In this document: positions 29,506 to 36,847 of the stretch, in pieces
Numbering within the stretch: the stretch's first letter is position 1
Layout of the letters: each line of letters opens with the position of its first letter
Assembly (NCBI GenBank): GCA_023381695.1
Contig: JAMCQP010000104.1
Location: 17,344-81,343 of the forward strand
Source: Bacillota bacterium
GTDB lineage: Bacteria; Bacillota; UBA5301; JAMCQP01
Reading direction: 5' to 3'
DNA length: 64,000 bases
The notes under the pieces: generated by a model
What the model was told of the DNA's origin: nothing
What the model saw: the letters and a program-made list of their open reading frames with translations, nothing else
Databases searched by the model: none
Program-made: the position numbers and the translations under genes

Positions 29506-30760
29506 CGCAGGACGCCTCCCTAACCCGGTCGATTATCTCCTTGAGTTCTTCCTCCGAAACAATATCCCGTTTTGCCCTCCCGAGCGCCTTGACCTTTTCC
29601 AAAATAGCCTCGGCTTCTTCTTCGGTGCACCCGATGCCAAGTTTGTCCAAAAAATAGCTTACGCTGGCCTTCCCGCTTGAACCCCCGAAGACAACCTGCA
29701 GTTCTTCGTGCCCAACTATCTCCGGGAGATAAGGCATCATTGCCGCCTTAATTCCTTGGGCCTCCAGCTTTTGTTTCGCATGGATCACGACGCCGGATTC
29801 CGCCATAAACAATCGCTTGCCCATTACAGGTTTGTTGCGCCATACAGGCACCCCGGAGATATCCTCGACGAGACGGGAAACGGCTGCGAGCTTCTCCAGC
29901 TTTATCCCCGTGTGGATATTTAAAAGAAGCTCCAGCGCCGTCACCACCTCCTCGGTGGGGACGTTTCCCGTCCGCTCCCCGAGGCCGTTTATCGAAGCAT
30001 GAATCCCGTCCACCCCGGCATACGCAGCGGCGACAACAGAACCCATGGCCATTCCAAATTCATTATGAATATGGAGCTCAACCCGCACCCCGGGCAGATC
30101 TTCTTTCAGTGCCTTTATGGCGCGGTAGATAGCCAGGGGAGAGGCCACACCAAAACTATCGGTAAACACGACCGCCTCTGGGTGAGATTTCTCCACTACG
30201 GCCTTATATACCTTTCTCACGTAGTCGAGTGTCGCCCGTGTCACGTCCCACCCCATAAAGGTGGTCTTAAGGCCTAAACTCCTGGCATACTCTATAGCTC
30301 CCGCAATCCGGTCAATCAACTGTTCAGTATCCACATCATATGCATACTTGCACAGGTATGGATTGACCGCATGTTCGACAACAATCGAGCGCACCCCGGT
30401 CTCAGCCGAAGCATCAATATCGCCTTTCAACGCCCTGGCAAACGGAATGATCTCAGCCCCAAGGCCCATCTTGACAAGCCTCTCAATGGCGCTGCGAATA
30501 TCCTCGGATACTACGGGCATTCCCACCTCGATTCGCTGCACCCCGATTTCGTCAAGGGCTACGGCTATTCTGATTCTTTCGTCTTCCGTCCAGTTGAGCC
30601 CACACGTCTGCTCGCCATCCCGTAGGGTCACATCGTGTATGTAGATATCCTTGGATATTTCACCCGTCATCACCTCGGGCGCGAAATTCTGCGGCGAAAC
30701 CCACTTCTTTGCGTTGAAGTAGGGCGCCCCCGCTAACTGCATGTTTTCGAGAATCTCCAT
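29477..30760 (-). CDS. DRE-TIM metallolyase superfamily (homocitrate/isopropylmalate synthase or HMG-CoA-lyase-like)
   Basis: 427 residues. Metal and catalytic signature HDVTLRDGEQT at 42-52; the HxH metal pair in ELHIHNEFGMA (H230, H232, N233); and NGLGERTGNVPTEEVV at 258-273, which matches homocitrate/isopropylmalate/citramalate synthases. The LeuA regulatory domain is absent; the C-terminal part is a short helical communication region. The enzyme makes or breaks a C-C bond between an acyl-CoA and a 2-oxo acid. In this catabolic operon with ptb-buk, cleavage is as likely as condensation; direction is inference. Confidence 0.82.
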   Translation of the reverse strand: MEILENMQLAGAPYFNAKKWVSPQNFAPEVMTGEISKDIYIHDVTLRDGEQTCGLNWTEDERIRIAVALDEIGVQRIEVGMPVVSEDIRSAIERLVKMGLGAEIIPFARALKGDIDASAETGVRSIVVEHAVNPYLCKYAYDVDTEQLIDRIAGAIEYARSLGLKTTFMGWDVTRATLDYVRKVYKAVVEKSHPEAVVFTDSFGVASPLAIYRAIKALKEDLPGVRVELHIHNEFGMAMGSVVAAAYAGVDGIHASINGLGERTGNVPTEEVVTALELLLNIHTGIKLEKLAAVSRLVEDISGVPVWRNKPVMGKRLFMAESGVVIHAKQKLEAQGIKAAMMPYLPEIVGHEELQVVFGGSSGKASVSYFLDKLGIGCTEEEAEAILEKVKALGRAKRDIVSEEELKEIIDRVREASCVETGNNPEP

Positions 30761-30790
30761 GGGATCTGCTCTCCCTCCATTTCACGCAAA

Positions 30791-31789
30791 TTAGGTACGC
30801 CGTTTTTTCATTTGTCGATCAAGAACCACCGCAAACACGATCACGCTCCCTATTACTGCCTGATGCAGAAATGACGATACATTCAACAGATTAAGCCCAT
30901 TGCCAATTATTCCGATAAGAATAACCCCGGCTACCGTGCCGTAAATCGTCCCCTCGCCTCCGAAGAACGATGCCCCGCCTACAACTGCTGCCGCAATGGA
31001 ATTAAGTTCCATGCCAACCCCCGCGGATGGTTGCCCTGATATCAGTCTGGAGGCTAACATGACGCCGGCCAGTCCAGCGAGCAGCCCGGAAATAACATAC
31101 GCCCACGATATCATCCGATCCACATCAATCCCCGACACTTTCGCAGCCTTGGGATTCCCGCCGACGGCGTAAAGGTGTCTGCCAAAGACCGTGTGCGAGA
31201 CCATAAAATGGGCAAGAATCGCCACCACCGCAACAACGAGGATAGGGACGGGCAACCACCCCAAATAGCCCCGTCCCAGGAAAGAAAAAGAATCATTATT
31301 AAAGGGGACTATGGGGACCCCTTGAGTGGCGTAGAGTATAGTCCCCGCCCCAATAATTTGCGTGGATAGGGTGGCCAAAAAAGGTTCCATCCGTCCGATT
31401 GTGATGAGAAAAGCATTAAGCACTCCGACTAATCCCCCTGATACGACACCCGCAAGGAAAGCCAGATTCAGATCAATCCCTTTTAGCAATAGAAAGGTAG
31501 TCAGACATCCCGAAATACTGATGACAGAGCTAACTGACAGGTCTATTCCAGCCGTAATGATGACAAGGGTTTGTCCGATTGCAATCAATAGTAAGAAGCT
31601 GCTTTGACGTATTACGTTGAGAATATTTTCAGAAGTAAGGAACCACGGACTCAGTAAAGATAATACCACCCCAACCAAAAGAGTGATGGCGATTATTCCA
31701 AAGCTACGGACAAATGCTTGATAGTCAATTTTGGACTGGGCCTTTTCCGCAGTGATATGATCTGAAGTGGTTTCTGGCTTATTTATCAT
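30791..31789 (-). CDS. Ribose-type ABC transporter permease
   Basis: 332 residues, about ten hydrophobic segments, BPD_transp_2 family (RbsC-like). Diagnostic stretches: LLLIAIGQTLVIITAGIDLS, VGVLNAFLITIGRMEPFLAT and GVGMELNSIAAAVVGGASFF. It forms the membrane channel of a carbohydrate-type importer with the ATPase and binding protein of the same operon. The start overlaps the ATPase gene by 11 bases. Confidence 0.92.
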   Translation of the reverse strand: MINKPETTSDHITAEKAQSKIDYQAFVRSFGIIAITLLVGVVLSLLSPWFLTSENILNVIRQSSFLLLIAIGQTLVIITAGIDLSVSSVISISGCLTTFLLLKGIDLNLAFLAGVVSGGLVGVLNAFLITIGRMEPFLATLSTQIIGAGTILYATQGVPIVPFNNDSFSFLGRGYLGWLPVPILVVAVVAILAHFMVSHTVFGRHLYAVGGNPKAAKVSGIDVDRMISWAYVISGLLAGLAGVMLASRLISGQPSAGVGMELNSIAAAVVGGASFFGGEGTIYGTVAGVILIGIIGNGLNLLNVSSFLHQAVIGSVIVFAVVLDRQMKKRRT

Positions 31790-33284
31790 CTCGACTTCCT
31801 CCCGTCATAATCTCGAGAATAGACCGATAGCTGATCTCCGCCGGGTTAAGTTCCGCGACGATTTCTCCTTTCCGCATTGCCAGGATTCGATCGCTAACTC
31901 TAAGGGCTTCGAGAACGTCAGACGTCAGTACAATGATTCCTACGCCCTCGCTAGCAATTCCCTCTAGAATGGTATAAAACTCCTGGCGCGTCCCCACATC
32001 AATCCCACGAGTAGGTTCATCGAGAATCAGGATCGTTGGCCGTCGGGCCAGCCATTTGCTAAGAACGACCTTCTGCTGATTGCCTCCACTGAGAAATTCT
32101 ACTTTTTGACTGAGACCAGCTGTCTTGATATCGAGCCCCTGGACAAACTTTTGAGCTACAGATTTCTCTGGCGCCCTGCTCACCAGTCCGAGCCAGCGAG
32201 CTAACTGCCGGACAATAACCAGGCAGATATTCTCTTGTACGCCCAGCATCAACACCAGTCCATCATCGCGACGGCTTTCCGTAACATACCCCAACCCGTT
32301 CCTTATAGCATTCAACGGAGATCCGAATTTGACGTGTCTGCCCTGAACAAATAGTTCTCCACCCTCAATCCTATCGAGACCGAACAGGGCCCTTGCCAGT
32401 TCTGTTTTCCCGGAACCGACCAAACCCACGACCCCCAGGATCTCCCCTTTGCCAAGCTCGAGGTTAATGTTGTTTAACCGGTGGTTCGATAAGGCTTTCG
32501 CAGTAAGTAACTCAGGTAGAGCTTTTTCCTTCAGGGTCTTCTTCGAAGCCATGTATTCCACTTCACGCCCAACCATCATCTTTACGAGCTCTTTGGGCGT
32601 CGTTCCAGTTTTTGAAACTGTAGCCACATTTTCTCCGTTGCGAAAAACGGTTATCCTATCGGCCATTTCAAATATTTCTTCCATCTCATGGGAAACATAT
32701 ATGATACTGATTCCTTTCTCTTTCAGCCCGGCGATGATGCCAAACAGCTTCTGCACTTCCGCCCGGCTAAGAGAAGACGTTGGTTCGTCCATAATGAGGA
32801 TCCTGGAATCGGCCGAGACATTGCGGGCGATCTCTACCATCTGCTGCTCCGCGATAGAGAGTGTTCCTACCCGACGACGCGGATCGATCTGATATCCAAT
32901 TGCTTCGAGAACTTGACTGCTTTGCTCAAAAAGACTTTCTTTATCTAATAACCTCAGCCGACCGCGCGGTTCACGCCCCAAGAAAATATTCTCGGCAACC
33001 GTCAATTGCGGAACGACACTGAGCTCCTGGTATACCGTGCTTATCCCCATCCGACGCGCCTGAAGCGGATTTTCGATCTCCACTTTATTTCCAATTAGAA
33101 AAATCTCCCCCGAATCCGGCTTGATCACACCCGACAAGATATTGATTAAAGTAGACTTCCCGGCGCCGTTTTCTCCTACCAGGGCATGCACCTCCCCGGG
33201 AAGCACCTCAAGACTGACGCTATTTAAGGCTTGAACGCCAGGAAATTTTTTTGATACATCTTTAACGAGAAGAGCCGTATCCAT
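31779..33284 (-). CDS. Ribose-type ABC transporter ATPase (two nucleotide-binding domains)
   Basis: About 501 residues from the ATG at 33284, with AGGTGG upstream; an in-frame start 11 codons earlier is possible. Two ABC domains in one chain, as in RbsA: first Walker A GENGAGKST at 37-45 with signature TLSIAEQQMVEIARN and ILIMDEPTSS; second domain GLVGSGKTELARA with FLSGGNQQKVVLSKWLARRP and ILDEPTRGIDVG. The degenerate second P-loop is usual for the family. Energises import of a sugar-like substrate. Confidence 0.93.
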   Translation of the reverse strand: MDTALLVKDVSKKFPGVQALNSVSLEVLPGEVHALVGENGAGKSTLINILSGVIKPDSGEIFLIGNKVEIENPLQARRMGISTVYQELSVVPQLTVAENIFLGREPRGRLRLLDKESLFEQSSQVLEAIGYQIDPRRRVGTLSIAEQQMVEIARNVSADSRILIMDEPTSSLSRAEVQKLFGIIAGLKEKGISIIYVSHEMEEIFEMADRITVFRNGENVATVSKTGTTPKELVKMMVGREVEYMASKKTLKEKALPELLTAKALSNHRLNNINLELGKGEILGVVGLVGSGKTELARALFGLDRIEGGELFVQGRHVKFGSPLNAIRNGLGYVTESRRDDGLVLMLGVQENICLVIVRQLARWLGLVSRAPEKSVAQKFVQGLDIKTAGLSQKVEFLSGGNQQKVVLSKWLARRPTILILDEPTRGIDVGTRQEFYTILEGIASEGVGIIVLTSDVLEALRVSDRILAMRKGEIVAELNPAEISYRSILEIMTGGSRDDK

Positions 33285-33341
33285 CGTCTTGTCCACCTGC
33301 CTTCCCACCGCCCTCACCGGGGTACATGTTGCCGAATCGGT

Positions 33342-34175
33342 CTAAACGATAGCAATGGCCCTGCCGGGCGCACCCGTGCCCCCTTTGACTTTAATGCCCA
33401 GGAAGATGTAAAATGCACCCCGCGGCGGTAATTTACCGAGATTGCACAGCTTTTCCGTAAACACTAATCCGTGCTCAAGGCCGGCCCAATGGGGCGAATT
33501 GTCATCTTGAATGAGGCCCATGCTTGGAGTGTCAATACCGACATGCCTGACCCCCTTTTCGACCAGGTATTCCATCGTTCTTGCCGAAGGTGCAGGAAAG
33601 CCGATCGTGCGTTCCCTTCCCCAAAGAGGTGTCCAGAATCTGCAGTCCTGGTCCAGCTTATACCCTTCCGGAAATTGGCGAAAGAATCTATCGGTCCAGC
33701 CAGTATAAAGGAGGACGACATCGTCGGGCCTGATATCCCCGTGCCTTGCCTCCCATTGTTTGATTCTTTCAGGTTCAATCACCGGACTTACTCCGGGTTT
33801 TTCGGTGCCGACCAGGTCTGTACAGTCTACGACGAGAGCGGGGCCCATTGTTTGAGTAACCGGGATCTTCTCTACGGTGGTATTTCCCTCAGGGCCGGCA
33901 TGAGGTAAATTGGTGTCCGGTGGAGGGATCATGTGCGCGGGTGCATCACAGTGAGTCCCAGTATGTTCTTCCATTATGAGAACATAATCGAAAAAAGGAG
34001 CCCTTGACAAAGAGCCTTCGAACCAGTTGAACTTCGCCTTAAGAAACGGCTGCCCGCCTGGACACCAGGCCGGGGTATCTTCAGAGATCAACACCGATAG
34101 ATCAATCACTTGGGCTTGCTCAGATCGGATCAAGCGCGCGATTTCGGTCCCCACGGGGCTAACTGATTTTTCCAT
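33342..34175 (-). CDS. Cyclase-family metal hydrolase (kynurenine formamidase-like)
   Basis: 277 residues with the metal-binding motif HTGTHCDAPAHM (H71, H75, D77, H81), N-terminal VIDLSVLISEDTPAW and VDCTDLVG, and a C-terminal VRHVGIDTPSMGL. The cyclase family includes arylformamidase and isatin hydrolase and hydrolyses amides or strained rings using zinc or manganese. There is no signal peptide, so it acts in the cytoplasm. Strong ribosome-binding site GGAAGGAG. It sits between the binding-protein and ATPase genes, implying a first catabolic step on the imported compound. Confidence 0.85.
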   Translation of the reverse strand: MEKSVSPVGTEIARLIRSEQAQVIDLSVLISEDTPAWCPGGQPFLKAKFNWFEGSLSRAPFFDYVLIMEEHTGTHCDAPAHMIPPPDTNLPHAGPEGNTTVEKIPVTQTMGPALVVDCTDLVGTEKPGVSPVIEPERIKQWEARHGDIRPDDVVLLYTGWTDRFFRQFPEGYKLDQDCRFWTPLWGRERTIGFPAPSARTMEYLVEKGVRHVGIDTPSMGLIQDDNSPHWAGLEHGLVFTEKLCNLGKLPPRGAFYIFLGIKVKGGTGAPGRAIAIV

Positions 34176-34209
34176 AACAGGTTATCTCCTTCCTTTTCCT
34201 TGTCTCCCT

Positions 34210-34246
34210 GTCTAGCTGACACCCGATGTCAAAGTGCCAGCCAGAC
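34210..34246 (-). other. Intercistronic RNA hairpin between binding-protein and cyclase genes
   Basis: In the minus-strand transcript, arms 34234-34246 and 34210-34222 pair over all 13 positions (two are G-U pairs) around an 11-base loop, about 30 bases after the binding-protein stop. On the plus strand the same positions give A-C mismatches, so the structure suits the minus-strand RNA. No T run follows. It may protect the upstream mRNA and lower expression of downstream genes. Confidence 0.6.
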
Positions 34247-34274
34247 AAGGAAATTCTCTCACGTCGAATCCTCT

Positions 34275-35219
34275 CTACTTGAAGCTTTCAAGATACTCTG
34301 ACGCATTCTGTGGAGTTATGTCTGCGATCCATGTTGAGACAGCAATCGGTACTCGCTCACCAGTGGCAGCCTCGTAGGCTACTCGCGCAGCATACCGGGC
34401 CATCATGGCTGGATCCTGAGCAACCGTAACAACTATAGGTGTCTTGCCAGCTTTCATCAGCTGCGCGGTTTCTTTTAAACCGTCTATGCTTCCGATGATT
34501 ATGCCCTTTTGTTTTCCCCGAGCGATTATGGCATCAGATGCCCCCAGGGCGTTAAAGTCACTGAATGTCAGGACTGCATCAACTTTTGGAAATCGTGTTA
34601 AAATATCTTCCATATTGGTCATATTGACCGCCCGGTCTGATGAACCCCACTTCTGAGTCAGAATCTTAATCTTAGGATATTCTTTAAGGCCTTCCATGAA
34701 GCCAGCATTTCTTAAACGCGCTACCATCGTTTGTGGTGGCCCGTTCAGAATTACTACGTTTCCTTTCCCTCCGAGCTTTTCGGCGATGTAAGTAGCCGCC
34801 ATGCGCCCGGCGAGAGTGTTATCCGTTCCCACATAACAAGCAACCGTCGCTTTCGGGGAGATTGCTCTATCAATGGTGACGACGGAAATGCCTTGCTGAG
34901 CCGCCTTATTCACGATTGGGACAACAGCCTCGGAATCCACAGCGTTCAGCACAATGGCATCGACCTTCTTGGCGATAAGATCCTCAAGCTGAGCCATCTG
35001 CTTGGTGATGTTGTTTGCTGCATCTACCGCGGTAGTTTCGGCGCCAAGTTTGTGAGCAGTGTCCTCCGTAGTATGTAGAAGGCTCTGCCAGAACTCTGAT
35101 TCCAGGGTCGAAAAAGCAATGCCAATCATAACTTTTTCCTTGGAAGCACCAAAAGCAGAAACACTCACCGAGACCACCATAACGGCAACCGCTACTAAAA
35201 CGACCAATAGCCTTTTCAT
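34275..35219 (-). CDS. Periplasmic sugar-type ABC substrate-binding protein (RbsB-like)
   Basis: About 314 residues from the ATG at 35219, which has AAGGAGGT nine bases upstream. Signal peptide LLVVLVAVAVMVVSVSVSAF, then a Peripla_BP_4 fold: MIGIAFSTLESEFWQSLLHT, DAIVLNAVDSEAVVPIVNKA, VVTIDRAISPKATVACYVGT and a C-terminal VVTVAQDPAMMARYAARVAY. It lacks a lipobox, consistent with a soluble periplasmic protein in a diderm cell. It defines the ligand of the catabolic operon; the ligand cannot be deduced. Confidence 0.9.
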   Translation of the reverse strand: MKRLLVVLVAVAVMVVSVSVSAFGASKEKVMIGIAFSTLESEFWQSLLHTTEDTAHKLGAETTAVDAANNITKQMAQLEDLIAKKVDAIVLNAVDSEAVVPIVNKAAQQGISVVTIDRAISPKATVACYVGTDNTLAGRMAATYIAEKLGGKGNVVILNGPPQTMVARLRNAGFMEGLKEYPKIKILTQKWGSSDRAVNMTNMEDILTRFPKVDAVLTFSDFNALGASDAIIARGKQKGIIIGSIDGLKETAQLMKAGKTPIVVTVAQDPAMMARYAARVAYEAATGERVPIAVSTWIADITPQNASEYLESFK

Positions 35220-35364
35220 ACTGCTGACCTCCTTAGTAATCAATAATGTGGAGATTGCTCTTTTCTTGATTGCCAGCGCACGATACAGGATGTAGAGAAC
35301 TCTCACCCCCCATCAATTTCCTGACGATTTCCCCAGGATAAGAGATGGCGAACTGGTAAGCCAA

Positions 35365-36666
35365 CTATCCACTGGAATGCCATGACCGTGTTAGAAAATC
35401 TATCACCAGTTCCACCATCCCCCGAACCCCTATCCTTAACACATCTTCGTCAAACCCAAAGAGGGAATGGTGTAAAGGATAAGTGCTCTCTCCCGGTGCT
35501 TTCCCTGTGCCGATAAGAAACATCGCGCCCGGAACCTTCTCGAGATAGTAAGCAAAGTCCTCTCCAACCATGGAAGGTTTAGTCATGGTTGCCACCTTGT
35601 CTGGTCCCAAGATCGATGAACACACATCACGAACGAATTCAGCCATTCTCGCATCATTTATGACTGGCGGATAACCAAAAGTGTATTCAAAGTCGTACTC
35701 TGCTCCTGCGCTCTCGGCAATACCTTTGACCTTTCTCTCAATCAACCCTGGCATGACGCTGCGCAAGGCGGGGTCCAGGGTTCTCACGGTACCCTTCAAT
35801 TCTGCCAGATCGGCGATAGCGTTGTAAGCGCGCCCAGCCTTAAAGTCCCCGATACTCAGGACCATGGGCTCCACAGGGTCGGTTTCCTTGCTTACTATGG
35901 CCTGCAGAGCGAGTACCAGCTGGCTTGCAGCAACGATCGCATCAGAACTCTTATGCGGTGTCGCAACATGGCCGCCGCGGCCGCGAAGGGTTATGGAGAC
36001 CTTATCGAGAGCCGCCATAGCGGGACCATGGTGTACCCCGATTTGCCCATGAGAGAGATCAGGCCACAGATGCAGAGCAAATATTCCATCTACCGGCGGG
36101 CTGTCGAGAACCCCTTGAGCGATCATCTCACGGGCCCCTCCGAGGCTTTCTTCGGCAGGTTGGAAGATGAATTTCACACTGCCTTCAAAAGTATCCCTGA
36201 GTTTCGAGAGGACCATGGCGGTGCCCAGGAGTATGGCCACATGACCATCATGGCCACACGCGTGCATGAGGCCCGGTACCCGCGAGCTAAACTCAAGGCC
36301 GGTATCCTCCGGAATGGGCAAGGCGTCCATGTCGGCCCTGAGCGCCACGGTGCGACCGTCCCCCCGCCCCCGGAGTAAACCGACCACTCCGGTGCGGGCG
36401 ATGCCTGTCATCGGCTCCACGCCAAGACTGGCGAGCGTCTCCGCACAGAGAGCGCCGGTCTGCCTTTCCTCAAACCCAAGCTCAGGGTGGGAGTGAATCT
36501 GCCGGCGTATTCTGATTACCTCGGGCATCGTGCGGTTGACGAGATCATCCAGAAGTTGCGATGAAATACCAGGTCCTGATCGCATCGTTGCCGGCGCAGA
36601 AAGATTATCGTTATGCAAAGATTCACTGATCTTGCCTGAGACTCGTAACAAAGCGTCTTCTGACAT
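35365..36666 (-). CDS. M20-family amidohydrolase
   Basis: 433 residues. RRQIHSHPELGFEE (about 54-67), LRADMDALPIPEDTG with the metal-binding Asp, MHACGHDGH (C137, H139), the catalytic FQPAEESLGGAREM and a C-terminal HHSLFGFDED identify an M20D peptidase/amidohydrolase (aminoacylase, IAA-amino-acid hydrolase type). No signal peptide. It hydrolyses an amide bond in an N-acyl compound. First gene of the catabolic operon, with AAAGGG before the ATG; the 146-base spacer to the binding-protein gene could hold a second promoter. Confidence 0.9.
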   Translation of the reverse strand: MSEDALLRVSGKISESLHNDNLSAPATMRSGPGISSQLLDDLVNRTMPEVIRIRRQIHSHPELGFEERQTGALCAETLASLGVEPMTGIARTGVVGLLRGRGDGRTVALRADMDALPIPEDTGLEFSSRVPGLMHACGHDGHVAILLGTAMVLSKLRDTFEGSVKFIFQPAEESLGGAREMIAQGVLDSPPVDGIFALHLWPDLSHGQIGVHHGPAMAALDKVSITLRGRGGHVATPHKSSDAIVAASQLVLALQAIVSKETDPVEPMVLSIGDFKAGRAYNAIADLAELKGTVRTLDPALRSVMPGLIERKVKGIAESAGAEYDFEYTFGYPPVINDARMAEFVRDVCSSILGPDKVATMTKPSMVGEDFAYYLEKVPGAMFLIGTGKAPGESTYPLHHSLFGFDEDVLRIGVRGMVELVIDFLTRSWHSSG

Positions 36667-36847
36667 GTCTACCCTTTCCTTTTTGCTTGTTCAATGGTAA
36701 TAAACTTCGTTACGGGGAAACCAAATCCTTTGTTGATAAGCGCCAAATGTGGATGGAAATATTGTGGGTAGGATACAAAAAGCTGGGTTTCATCCTGCGG
36801 GTTAAGAGGCTATTGAAAGAGTAGAATGGAAACTTTTTATCGCAAGG

